From positions 1 to 39,117 of the forward strand of contig CAYZCE010000019.1 in the NCBI GenBank assembly GCA_964476835.1: a stretch of DNA of 39,117 nucleotides, written 5' to 3'. The notes beneath the pieces were generated by a model. It had not been told where the DNA came from, ran no database searches, and saw only the letters and a program-made list of their open reading frames with translations. A program made the translations under genes and the position numbers. Positions 20,800-29,058 of the stretch are shown one piece after another. Origin of the DNA: PALSA-926 sp964476835 (lineage in GTDB: Bacteria; Pseudomonadota; Alphaproteobacteria; Micavibrionales; UBA2020). How positions within the stretch are numbered: the first letter of the stretch is position 1; each line of letters begins with the position of its first letter.

Positions 20800-22263
20800 T
20801 TACGGGTTGGTCGCAGGCGCGGCCGATGCGGGTGCATCGTCCTTGGCCGGCTTCACGGGTCCGGTGCTGCCGACGCCCTTGTAGATCGAGATGCCTTGCA
20901 GGATGTCGACCGCGCGCAGGAGCTGATAGTCGCTCTTGCCGTCTTTGCTGGCATCCTTGTCGTCCTTGCCATCCGGCTTGGCGGGCGTCTTGCTGTCCGC
21001 GCCGGGCTTGACGCTTTGCGGCACCAGGTCCTTGTTGAGCGCGGGCGGGGGCGTGGTCTTCACATCGTCGCCGTCGGGGTTGGCGAGCGCGCCCTTGAGG
21101 TCGGCTTCGTGGATTTCCGAGATGGGCGAGTCCTTGTCCGCCATCACGACATTCGCCGGCTCGACGACGATGTCGGGCGTGATGCCCTTCGCCTGGATCG
21201 AGCGGCCCGAAGGCGTGAAATAACGCGCAGTGGTCAGGCGGACCATGCCGCCGCCGGGCGCGTTGAACAGCGTCTGCACTGAGCCCTTGCCGAACGACTG
21301 CGTGCCGACGACGATGGCGCGCTTGTTGTCCTGCAACGCGCCCGCGACGATTTCGGATGCGGAAGCCGAGCCGCCGTTGATCACGACCACGAGCGGCAGC
21401 CCGTTCGCCATGTCGCCCGAGGAAGCGCTGTCGACGCGCGTGTCTTCGCTGTGGCGGCCGCGGGTGGAGACGATCTCGCCCTTGTCGAGGAACGCATCCG
21501 ATACGGCGATCGCCTGGTCGAGCAGGCCGCCCGGGTTGTTGCGCAGGTCGAGTACGTAGCCGATCAGCTTGTTGCCGGCTTGCTTCTTGATGTCTTCAAA
21601 GGCCTTCTTGAGCCCCGGCGAGGTTTGCGCATTGAAAGTGGTGATGCGGATGTAGCCGACATTGCCGTTTTCGACGCGGCTCTTGACCGACTGGATCTGG
21701 ATCATGTCGCGCACCAGCTTGACCTTGAGCGGCGCCTTGTTGCCCTTGCGGACGAGGGTCAGCGTGATCTCGGTGCCGACCTTGCCGCGCATCTTGTCGA
21801 CGGAATCGTTGAGCGACATGCCCATCACGGGCTTGCCGTCGATCTCGACGATCAGGTCGCCGGCCTGGATGCCGGCGCGCGCCGCGGGCGTGTCGTCGAT
21901 GGGGGAGACGACCTTGACGACGTTGTTCTCCATCGTGACTTCGATGCCGAGGCCGCCGAACTCGCCCTTGTTCTGGATGTTCATCGACTTCGCTTCGTCC
22001 TCGTTCATGTAGCCTGAGTGCGGGTCGAGGCTGGAGAGCATGCCGTTGAGCGCATATTCGATCAGCTTCTTGTCGGCGACAGGCTCGACGTAGTTGGCGC
22101 GTACTTGCTCGAAGATCTCGCCGAACAGGTTGAGCGCCTTGTAAGTGTCGGCGGCGGTTTCCTTGACGTCGTCCGCGGCCATCACGGCGACGGAAGCGAG
22201 GGAAACGAATGCGATCGCGGCGACGCCGGTCTTGAGGCGGTTCTTAGTCTTGGTACTGAGCAT
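20800..22263 (-). CDS. ctpA: Carboxy-terminal processing protease (S41 family)
   Basis: Periplasmic serine protease that trims C-termini of envelope proteins and, in several species, degrades peptidoglycan hydrolases. The 487-residue product has an N-terminal signal or anchor (about 11-30), a PDZ domain (about 100-185: GGLGIEVTMENNVVKVVSP, AGIQAGDLIVEIDG), and the tail-specific protease core. The Ser-Lys dyad is visible as S301 (NGGSASASEIVAGAL) and K326 (GTQSFGKGSVQT). The last 80 residues are low-complexity, Lys/Asp/Pro-rich. The start codon overlaps the end of envC by 20 bases; pairing of an S41 protease with an EnvC-like activator fits a role in cell-wall turnover. Confidence 0.95.
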   Translation of the reverse strand: MLSTKTKNRLKTGVAAIAFVSLASVAVMAADDVKETAADTYKALNLFGEIFEQVRANYVEPVADKKLIEYALNGMLSSLDPHSGYMNEDEAKSMNIQNKGEFGGLGIEVTMENNVVKVVSPIDDTPAARAGIQAGDLIVEIDGKPVMGMSLNDSVDKMRGKVGTEITLTLVRKGNKAPLKVKLVRDMIQIQSVKSRVENGNVGYIRITTFNAQTSPGLKKAFEDIKKQAGNKLIGYVLDLRNNPGGLLDQAIAVSDAFLDKGEIVSTRGRHSEDTRVDSASSGDMANGLPLVVVINGGSASASEIVAGALQDNKRAIVVGTQSFGKGSVQTLFNAPGGGMVRLTTARYFTPSGRSIQAKGITPDIVVEPANVVMADKDSPISEIHEADLKGALANPDGDDVKTTPPPALNKDLVPQSVKPGADSKTPAKPDGKDDKDASKDGKSDYQLLRAVDILQGISIYKGVGSTGPVKPAKDDAPASAAPATNP

Positions 22264-23398
22264 GTTTGGACTTTTCCTGTTTTTGAGCGACGAGAAGGTT
22301 CTTGGGGTTGACGGGTTTTCCGTTCTGGCGGAGTTCGTAGTAGATTTCCGGCGTCTTGCCGTCTTCGGCTTCGCCGACCGGCTCGCCCGCGGAAAGCGAG
22401 GCGCCGACGACGGTGTCGATATGCGCGAGCCCAGCGATTAGGCTGTGATAGCCGCCCGGGTGCTCGACGATGAGGATCTGCTTATAGTTTTGGAACGGCC
22501 CCGCAAACTTGACGGTGCCCGCGAGCGGCACGATGACGCTGGAGCCGGGGCGTGTCTCGAAGGTGATGCCTTTGCTGGGCGCGCCGAGGTCGTCCTTGTC
22601 GCCGAAGCCCGTCACGACGGTGCCGCGCACGGGCAGCAGGATGTTGGAGGGCAGGGGCGCGGCGCGCGCGGTGCGGCTTTGCGGCTCTTCGGCGTCGCGG
22701 CGCTTCTTGACGCTCTTCATCAGGTCGTCGAGGTTCTTGGCCTGCTTGGTCAGCTCGGCCATGTCCTTTTCCTGCGCGATGCGCTGGTTCTCGGTCGTGT
22801 CGTAAAGCCTGCTGCGTTCCTTGAGGAGGTCGGCGAGGCTGTCCTGCTGCTTGTTGAGCTTGCGGTTCTGCTCGGTCTGCAGCTGCGCCTGCGCGGCGAT
22901 GTCGTTCTCGATGCCGCTCAGCTCATCCACGCGCGATTGCAGGGCGGTGGATTGCGCGTTGATCTCGGGCATCATCGACTTCATCACGGCGGCGGCGCGC
23001 GCGGCGTCGATGGGGTTGCTGCGCGCGATCAGGTCGACGGTCGAGGTCTGCTGGTACTTGCGCGCGCCCGCGATCAGCCCGCCCATCGCCTGGCGGTCCT
23101 TGTAAAGCGCGTCGAGGCACAGGGCCTTCTTGCGGCGCAGGTCGGAGAGGCGGTCTTCGGTCGCGGCAATGCTGTTCTCGCTCTCGCGCAGGTCGCCGGA
23201 GAGCTTCATGATTTTCTGCTTGAGCGAGGTAACTTCGCCGCTGATGGCTTTCGCCTTCTTGGCGGTGGCGGCGTGTTCGGCCTTCTTGGCGGCGAGTTGT
23301 TCGCGGATCGCCTTCGCCTGGTCGGCAGGCGCGGCAATAGCGGATGCCGCCCCGGTCAGGGCGAGGAAAACCAAAAATCCGGTCGTGATCCTGCGCAT
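22244..23398 (-). CDS. envC: EnvC-like murein hydrolase activator (M23 fold)
   Basis: A 384-residue secreted protein with a signal peptide (about 1-22, ends SAIAA), a long coiled coil (about 25-240), and a C-terminal LytM/M23 domain (about 255-370). In the M23 domain the zinc ligands are not conserved: the first motif reads SKGITFET where active enzymes have a His and an Asp, and the H-x-H motif is replaced by YYELRQNGKPVNP. It is therefore predicted to activate amidases rather than to cut peptidoglycan, like EnvC. It lies between rlmH and ctpA, with one base and a 20-base overlap respectively. Gene symbol by family. Confidence 0.9.
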   Translation of the reverse strand: MRRITTGFLVFLALTGAASAIAAPADQAKAIREQLAAKKAEHAATAKKAKAISGEVTSLKQKIMKLSGDLRESENSIAATEDRLSDLRRKKALCLDALYKDRQAMGGLIAGARKYQQTSTVDLIARSNPIDAARAAAVMKSMMPEINAQSTALQSRVDELSGIENDIAAQAQLQTEQNRKLNKQQDSLADLLKERSRLYDTTENQRIAQEKDMAELTKQAKNLDDLMKSVKKRRDAEEPQSRTARAAPLPSNILLPVRGTVVTGFGDKDDLGAPSKGITFETRPGSSVIVPLAGTVKFAGPFQNYKQILIVEHPGGYHSLIAGLAHIDTVVGASLSAGEPVGEAEDGKTPEIYYELRQNGKPVNPKNLLVAQKQEKSKHAQYQD

Positions 23399-23399
23399 C

Positions 23400-23849
23400 T
23401 TATTGCCTGTGGTACGGATGCCCGGCGATGATCTGCTGGGCGCGGTAAATCTGTTCCAACAGCATAGCCCGAACCATCATGTGAGGCCACGTTTGTTTGC
23501 CGAAAGACATGAGAAATTGGGCGGATTTACGTATCTCCGGCGCAAAGCCGTCGGCGCCGCCGATGAGGAAAACGACCTCGTTTCCGGTCGCCATGTTCTG
23601 CCAGTTTTGCAGCTTCTTGGCGAAGTCGGGGCTGGTGTAGGTCTCGCCGCGTTCATCGAGCGCGACGACCAGTCCGGCCTTGCCAAGATGCTTGAGGATC
23701 AGCGGCGCTTCCTGTGCCGAGGTGGAGCCTTTGGGCGCGTCGACCTCGATCAGGCTGACGGGCCACTTCAGGCGCTTGAGATATTCCTGACACAGCTCGA
23801 GGGTGGGAGAGGCCTTCTGCTTGCCGACGGCAATGATCTTAATTTTCAT
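23400..23849 (-). CDS. rlmH: 23S rRNA (pseudouridine1915-N3)-methyltransferase
   Basis: SPOUT-fold methyltransferase that modifies pseudouridine 1915 in helix 69 of 23S rRNA on assembled 70S ribosomes. The 149-residue product shows the family start MKIKIIAVGK, LDERGETYTSPDFAKKL, the SAM-binding knot VVFLIGGADGF, and the C-terminal LLEQIYRAQQIIAGHPYHRQ, whose AGHPYH is diagnostic. Length is normal. It lies next to rsfS, as in most bacteria. Confidence 0.96.
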   Translation of the reverse strand: MKIKIIAVGKQKASPTLELCQEYLKRLKWPVSLIEVDAPKGSTSAQEAPLILKHLGKAGLVVALDERGETYTSPDFAKKLQNWQNMATGNEVVFLIGGADGFAPEIRKSAQFLMSFGKQTWPHMMVRAMLLEQIYRAQQIIAGHPYHRQ

Positions 23850-23881
23850 GGCAAGTCAGGCAGTTATAAGGCGATCTTCAC

Positions 23882-24367
23882 TTACTGGTAGAGCGTATAG
23901 TGGACGGTCGCGAAGTCCGAACCCCAGAGCTTTTCGAGGTTATAGGTGCGGCGCACCTCGTCGCGGAAGAGGTGGACGATGACGTCGTGCGCATCGACGA
24001 TCACCCAGTCCCCGACCTCGACGCCCTCAAGCTGGGCGCTGAGCTTGAGGGTGGCCTTCAGCTTGTCGCGCAGGTTCTGCGCCATCGCCACCACGTGGCG
24101 GGAGGAGGTGCCGGTAGCGATAATCATGGCATCCGCGATCGCCGTCTTGCCCTTGAGCTGGATGGTGACGATGTTCTGCGCCTTGTCCTTGTCGAGGAGG
24201 GCGACGATCTGGTCGGCGAGGCCGGAGGGAGCGGCAGGCTTGGCCTTGGCGGGTGCGACCGCCTTCTTGGCCGGAGCGGCTGCGGTTGCTTTCTTTTTCG
24301 GCGCAGCGGCTTTTTTGGCGGCTACGGGCTTCTTCGCTTTCGCGGGTGCGGCTTTTTTCGTTTTCAT
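23882..24367 (-). CDS. rsfS: Ribosome silencing factor RsfS with a Lys/Ala-rich N-terminal tail
   Basis: RsfS binds uL14 on the 50S subunit and blocks subunit joining when nutrients are scarce. The core (about residues 50-161) is typical: LADQIVALLDKDKAQNIVTI, DAMIIATGTSSRHV, and GDWVIVDAHDVIVHLFRDEVRRTYNLEKLW. Residues 1-48 form an unusual histone H1-like tail of Lys, Ala and Pro (KKAAPAKAKK, KKKATAAAPAKK). Normal RsfS is about 105-120 residues, so this is an added domain. The start at 24367 follows AGGA at the right distance; the frame contains no Met between the tail and the core, so a tail-less start would need a non-ATG codon. The tail may bind RNA or DNA. Confidence 0.94.
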   Translation of the reverse strand: MKTKKAAPAKAKKPVAAKKAAAPKKKATAAAPAKKAVAPAKAKPAAPSGLADQIVALLDKDKAQNIVTIQLKGKTAIADAMIIATGTSSRHVVAMAQNLRDKLKATLKLSAQLEGVEVGDWVIVDAHDVIVHLFRDEVRRTYNLEKLWGSDFATVHYTLYQ

Positions 24368-24384
24368 GGGTTTATCCTATGCGA

Positions 24385-25014
24385 TCAGGGTTTTTGCCGC
24401 AACGCCGATTTTGCGCGGATGGCGGTGGCGGACATCTCGTTGAGAGGGATATGCAGGACCGTCCAGATGGGCGGCGCGATATCCTTGAGCAGCGGCGCGA
24501 GCTCCTGCGGCAACAGGTAGCGGCGGAAGCGTTCGGTCGTCTGGCAGTTCCTGACGCGGTTTTCGCGCGGCGGGCGGTCGAGCACGGCAACGGGGACAAG
24601 GTCGAAGATGCGCGCGCCGTGCTTCCAGCGGTGCATCTGGCGCAGATTGTCCCCGCCCATCAGCCACACGAAACGCGTGCGCGGAAAATTCCGCTGCAAC
24701 GCCGCCAGCGTGTCGGCCGTGTAGCGGGTGCCGAGCTGGCTTTCGATCCCGGTCACGAAAATCTTTGGATGATGGCTGACCTTGACTGCGCTTTGAATGC
24801 GCGCGGCTTGCGGCGCCATATCCTTCGCCGACTTGAGCGGATTCTGCGGCGACACCATCCACCACACCGCATCCAGCCCCAGCCGCTTCATCGCCTTCAG
24901 GCTGATATACCGATGCCCCGCATGCGCCGGATTAAACGACCCGCCGAGAAGCCCGACGGTCTGCCCGGCCCAGAGGTTCGCTCCGTAAGCGTTGGGTGCG
25001 GACAGGGTCGGCAT
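24385..25014 (-). CDS. nadD: Nicotinate-nucleotide adenylyltransferase
   Basis: Adenylates nicotinate mononucleotide to deamido-NAD in NAD synthesis. The 209-residue product has the nucleotidyltransferase motif GGSFNPAHAGH (about 24-34), WWMVSPQNPLK, FVWLMGGDNL, and a C-terminal MSATAIR equivalent to the ISSTxIR motif. ATG 25014 overlaps the putA stop (ATGA); a GTG one codon earlier is possible. nadD-rsfS-rlmH is a widely conserved order. Here putA replaces the proA commonly found upstream in alphaproteobacteria. Confidence 0.95.
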   Translation of the reverse strand: MPTLSAPNAYGANLWAGQTVGLLGGSFNPAHAGHRYISLKAMKRLGLDAVWWMVSPQNPLKSAKDMAPQAARIQSAVKVSHHPKIFVTGIESQLGTRYTADTLAALQRNFPRTRFVWLMGGDNLRQMHRWKHGARIFDLVPVAVLDRPPRENRVRNCQTTERFRRYLLPQELAPLLKDIAPPIWTVLHIPLNEMSATAIRAKSALRQKP

Positions 25015-28000
25015 CACTCCTCCGCCAGCGACACCAGCGTCGTATTGCCGCCGGACGCCGTGGTGTTGATGCTGAGGGCGCGTTCGGTGGCGAAGCGCAT
25101 GAGGTAGTGGGGGCCGCCGGCTTTGGGGCCGGTGCCGGAGAGGCCTTGGCCGCCGAAGGGCTGCACGCCGACGACCGCGCCGATCATGGAGCGGTTGACG
25201 TAGGCGTTGCCCGCGCGCACCAGTGCGCAGAGCTTACGCATTTTGTGGTCGATGCGCGTGTGCACGCCGAAAGTGAGGCCATAGCCGGTCGCGTTGATCT
25301 GGCGGACGATCTCCTCGCCGTCGCCGCTCTTGTAGCGGATCACGTGCAGGATCGGGCCAAAGACCTCGCGCGGCAGTTGCGCGAGCGAATGGATGCCGTA
25401 GGCGCGCGGCGCGAAGAAGGTGCCGTGCTCGCAATCTTTCGTCGCGGCGACCTGTGTGAGGCGCACGGCTTCGCGGTCCATGCGCGCGGCGTGTTCTTCC
25501 AGCACCCCGAGCGCCTGCGAGTCGATGACGGGGCCGATGTCGGTGGAGAGCTTTGCCGGGTCGCCCATCACGAGTTCCTGACATGCGCCGTCGAGCATGG
25601 TAACGACCTTGTCGGCGATGCCTTCGTGCACGAACAGCACGCGCAACGCCGAGCAGCGCTGGCCGGCCGAGCGGAAAGCGCTGGTGATGACGTCGTCGAC
25701 GACTTGCTCGGGCAGGGCGCTGCTGTCGGCGATCATCGCGTTCTGGCCGCCGGTTTCGGCAATCAGCGGCACGATGGGGCCGGGACGTGCGGCAAGCGTG
25801 CGGTTGATGAGCTGAGCGACTTCAGTCGAGCCGGTGAAGCATACGCCGCTGATGCGCGCGTCGGGCACGATGTGCTGGCCGGTCATCTCGCCCGTCGCGG
25901 GCAGCAGCGCGAGCACGCCCGCAGGCACGCCGGCCTCATGCAGCATCGAGACGGCCTTCATGGCGATCAGGCAGGTTTGTTCGGACGGCTTGGCGATGAC
26001 GGCGTTGCCGGCCATCAGGGCGGCGGTGACTTGCCCCATGAAGATCGCCAGCGGGAAGTTCCACGGGCTGATGCACAGGAAGACGCCGCGGCCTTCGAGC
26101 GACAATGTATTTTGCTCGCCCGTCGGGCCATGCAGCACGGTGGGCGCGCCGAAATGCGTGCGACCCTCGGCGGCGTAATAGCGGCAGAAATCGACAGCCT
26201 CGCGGATTTCGGCGACGGCGTCAGGCAGCGTCTTTCCGGCCTCGCGCACGCAGAGCGAGATCAGCTCGGCGCGGTGCTGTTCCATCAGGTCGGCGGCGCG
26301 TTCAAGGCAAGCGGCGCGAGTGTCGGCAGGCGTTGCTTTCCACGCGTGGAAAGCGGCGGAGGTGGTCGCGAGCGCCATCTCGATATCGTCTTTTCCGGCG
26401 AAGGTCACAGAGCCGATTTCGCGGCGACGGTCGGATGGGCTGAGCACTTTCTCGCCCGCGCCTGCGAATGTCTTGCCGTTGATGACCGACGCGGACTGAT
26501 AACGCGTGTTGGCGAAAGCTTCTATCTCCCCGAGCAACGGGCCGCCTGCCGCGAATTCGACGCCCATCGAATTCTTGCGCGTGCCGAACAGGTCGACGGG
26601 CAAGGGAATCTTCGGGTGCGGCTTGCTCGGCAGCTTGCGGATATAGTCGATGGGATCGGAGACGACGTCGTCGATCGGCACCTTGTCGTTCTGCAGGCGG
26701 TTGACGAAGTTGGAATTGGCGCCGTTTTCCAGCAGTCGGCGCACGAGGTAGGGCAGCAAGTCTTGGTGGCTGCCGACCGGCGCATAGACGCGCACCGGAT
26801 GTTCGCCGACGATCTGGTGGAACAGCGGCTCGCCCATGCCGTGCAGGCGTTGGAATTCAAATCCGCTGGTGTCGTTGCCTGCTAGCTCCAGCAATGCCGC
26901 GACCGTATAGGCGTTGTGCGTGGCGAACATCGGGTAGAACACATCGCGCCGCGCCATCATCTTCGCCGCGTCTGCCAAGTAGGCGACGTCGGTCGAGTTC
27001 TTGCGCGTGAAGACGGGGTAGCCGGGCAGGCCGTTGACCTGCGCATATTTGACTTCGCTGTCCCAGTACGCGCCCTTGACGAGGCGCACCATCATGCGGC
27101 GCTTGTACGTCTCGCAGAGGGAAATCAGGATGTCGAGCGCCGCGTTGGAGCGTTTCTGGTACGCCTGCACCGCGAGGCCGAAGCCGTCCCAGCCCGCGAG
27201 CGAGGGGTCGGCGAGCACGTTGGCGACAATCTCCAATTGCATTTCAAGGCGGTGGGCTTCTTCGGCGTCCACCGTCATGCCGATGCCGGTGGCAGCGCAT
27301 TTCTGCGCAAGATCTAGCAGCTTTTCCGAGAGCGCGGGCACGCACACATCGCGCTGCGCGTATTCAAAGCGCGGGTGCAGGGCGGAGAGCTTGACCGAGA
27401 TGCCGGGCGACTGAATCGGGTCGCGGTTCTTCGCCGCGCGGCCGATGGCATTGATGGCCATTTCGTAGGCCATGAAGTAGCGGTCGGCGTCTTCCGCCGT
27501 GCGCGCGCCTTCGCCGAGCATGTCGTAGGAATAGCGGTAGCCCAGCTTCTCGCTGGCCTCGGCGCGGTCGAGCGCCTCGTCGATCGTGCGCCCCATGACG
27601 AACTGCTGGCCAAGAATTTTCATCGCGTGCAGCATGGCGCGGCGCACCACAGGCTCGCCCAAACGCGCGACCATCGTACTGGCGATGCCGGCGGGCGTGT
27701 CTTCTTCCGCGTCGCCGATGACCTTGCCGGTCAGCATGAGCGCCCAAGTGGAGGCGTTGACGAAAAGGTCGTGGCCGCGGCCGAGGTGCTGTTCCCAATC
27801 CGCGCCGCCGATCTTATCGCGGATCAGGCGGTCGGCTGTTTCGGCATCGGGGATGCGCAAGAGCGCTTCGGCGAGGCACATGAGCGCGATGCCCTCGCGC
27901 GTGGTCAGGCCGAATTCCTGCAGGAAGCTGTCGAGCCCGCCGAAGGTGCTGCGCTTGGCGCGCACGGTTTCGACCAGTATCTTCGCCTTGGCGCGAATGC

Positions 28001-28118
28001 GCGCGTCGGCCTCGGCGGTGAGGGGAATGGCGTCGAGATAGGCCTGCACGGCGACGTTTTCGTCGAGGTGATAGGCGTCATTCATGCGCTGCATGAGGGT
28101 GCGGAGATCTTGGGTCAT
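25014..28118 (-). CDS. putA: Bifunctional proline dehydrogenase / L-glutamate gamma-semialdehyde dehydrogenase
   Basis: Oxidises proline to glutamate in two steps, FAD-dependent then NAD-dependent. The 1034-residue product lacks the N-terminal ribbon-helix-helix domain of E. coli PutA and matches the minimal type without a DNA-binding role. The proline dehydrogenase barrel (about 60-490) shows DAEEAHRLEMQLE, RLVKGAYWDSEVK and YAPVGSHQDLLPYLVRRLLE. The aldehyde dehydrogenase part (about 540-1025) has SPWNFPLAIF, E788 in AETGGQN and catalytic C822 in SAGQRCSALR. There is no C-terminal extra domain. It is divergent from the five-copy cluster and overlaps nadD, so proline catabolism and NAD synthesis may share a transcript. 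Confidence 0.96.
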   Translation of the reverse strand: MTQDLRTLMQRMNDAYHLDENVAVQAYLDAIPLTAEADARIRAKAKILVETVRAKRSTFGGLDSFLQEFGLTTREGIALMCLAEALLRIPDAETADRLIRDKIGGADWEQHLGRGHDLFVNASTWALMLTGKVIGDAEEDTPAGIASTMVARLGEPVVRRAMLHAMKILGQQFVMGRTIDEALDRAEASEKLGYRYSYDMLGEGARTAEDADRYFMAYEMAINAIGRAAKNRDPIQSPGISVKLSALHPRFEYAQRDVCVPALSEKLLDLAQKCAATGIGMTVDAEEAHRLEMQLEIVANVLADPSLAGWDGFGLAVQAYQKRSNAALDILISLCETYKRRMMVRLVKGAYWDSEVKYAQVNGLPGYPVFTRKNSTDVAYLADAAKMMARRDVFYPMFATHNAYTVAALLELAGNDTSGFEFQRLHGMGEPLFHQIVGEHPVRVYAPVGSHQDLLPYLVRRLLENGANSNFVNRLQNDKVPIDDVVSDPIDYIRKLPSKPHPKIPLPVDLFGTRKNSMGVEFAAGGPLLGEIEAFANTRYQSASVINGKTFAGAGEKVLSPSDRRREIGSVTFAGKDDIEMALATTSAAFHAWKATPADTRAACLERAADLMEQHRAELISLCVREAGKTLPDAVAEIREAVDFCRYYAAEGRTHFGAPTVLHGPTGEQNTLSLEGRGVFLCISPWNFPLAIFMGQVTAALMAGNAVIAKPSEQTCLIAMKAVSMLHEAGVPAGVLALLPATGEMTGQHIVPDARISGVCFTGSTEVAQLINRTLAARPGPIVPLIAETGGQNAMIADSSALPEQVVDDVITSAFRSAGQRCSALRVLFVHEGIADKVVTMLDGACQELVMGDPAKLSTDIGPVIDSQALGVLEEHAARMDREAVRLTQVAATKDCEHGTFFAPRAYGIHSLAQLPREVFGPILHVIRYKSGDGEEIVRQINATGYGLTFGVHTRIDHKMRKLCALVRAGNAYVNRSMIGAVVGVQPFGGQGLSGTGPKAGGPHYLMRFATERALSINTTASGGNTTLVSLAEE

Positions 28119-28149
28119 GAGGGTGATTTTATCCTGTCAGGCCGTTTTT

Positions 28150-28178
28150 TGCATAGGGTAAAGTTCTATAGATAACAA
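28150..28178 (-). promoter_or_regulatory. Candidate putA promoter in the AT-rich divergent gap
   Basis: Minus strand TTGTTA (28178-28173), 17 bases, TATGCA (28155-28150), 31 bases before the putA start. The gap 28119-28254 is strongly AT-rich and must also hold the promoter of the plus-strand cluster; TATAGT at 28231-28236 could be its -10, but no convincing -35 is seen. Confidence 0.4.
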
Positions 28179-28254
28179 CAGGTTAATATTATTTTCATAT
28201 ATATTTAATCATAGAATGGTAGGATTCTCGTATAGTTTTAGGGAACACATAATT

Positions 28255-29058
28255 ATGTTTCAGGACAAAAGCATAACGGAATCCTTCAACACTGTCTCCC
28301 CGTACAAGCTGCCGGAGACGGAGTTCTGCCAGTACCTCGAAGAACGCTTTGGCCATGAGACGGCGACCAAGGTCGCCTCGGCTTTCGGCAAGCTCGGCCT
28401 GCCGATGCCGGAGAAAGAGGAGGAGTTCCTCGACGGCGCCGAAGGCGGCCTCGTGTTCGTGAACAAATACGGCCTCGTCATCCGCATCGAGAACAAGGAT
28501 TTCGAGGACGACCAGTTCAAGCCCGCGCGCATCAACGACAGCGGCTTCGTCGTGCAGTCGCTGGCGACGCTGGATGCCGGCGCGGCGGTGATCGAGGTGA
28601 TCCCCGGCGTCAAGCTGGCGAGCAAGGAAGAATACCGCGTCTACCTGAAGGACAACCTCGAAGGGCAGGGCATCAACTTCTTCGACCGCCGCCTCAGCAA
28701 CATTGGCCACCTGCCGGTAACCACGCCGTCGTTCCCCGAGGGCGTGCCGGTGGTGATCGACCGTCTGGCCGTCGGCACGCTGACCAGCGCCGTCAAGCCG
28801 GTCAGCGATGCGATGAAACAGCAGGCCGCCGAAGCCGCCGCCGCGCAGGAACAGCTCTATGCGCCGCTCAAAAAAGCGCTCGAGACCGGATTGCAGCAGC
28901 CCGCGCAGATCAAGAACTTCTGGAAGCTGTGCGAGAGCTACATGGCCGAAGGCAAGCTGATCAGCGCATGGACCGGCATCGAGAAGGAAGGCGCGGGCAA
29001 GCCGTATCTGGCGGCGCAGGCATCGAAGAAATACGCGGCCAAGATGGGGCCCGCATGA
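28255..29058 (+). CDS. Unknown protein, domain copy 1 of a five-copy family (cysteine pair lost)
   Basis: A 267-residue protein, no signal peptide or membrane segment, unrecognised. It defines a roughly 235-residue domain repeated five times here. In order: an N-terminal helix block (ETEFCQYLEERFGHETATKV, LGLPMPEKEEEF), a hydrophobic strand (GGLVFVNKYGLVIRIE), RINDSGFVVQSLATLDAG, the region where other copies have C-x-x-C (here VIPGV, positions 115-119, both Cys replaced), then FDRRLSNIGHLPVTTPSFPEG with VPVVIDRLAVG, a helical linker (QEQLYAPLKKALE), and FWKLCESYMAEGKLISAW. A weak AGGGA precedes ATG 28255. Its stop overlaps the next gene (ATGATG). First gene of the cluster. Confidence 0.82.
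   Translation: MFQDKSITESFNTVSPYKLPETEFCQYLEERFGHETATKVASAFGKLGLPMPEKEEEFLDGAEGGLVFVNKYGLVIRIENKDFEDDQFKPARINDSGFVVQSLATLDAGAAVIEVIPGVKLASKEEYRVYLKDNLEGQGINFFDRRLSNIGHLPVTTPSFPEGVPVVIDRLAVGTLTSAVKPVSDAMKQQAAEAAAAQEQLYAPLKKALETGLQQPAQIKNFWKLCESYMAEGKLISAWTGIEKEGAGKPYLAAQASKKYAAKMGPA

Noticed and set aside
24996..26885. A plus-strand open frame of about 630 codons opposite putA
   Set aside because: It is rich in Ala/Arg/Gly/His with no recognisable domain and lies wholly antisense to the clear putA gene and nadD start.
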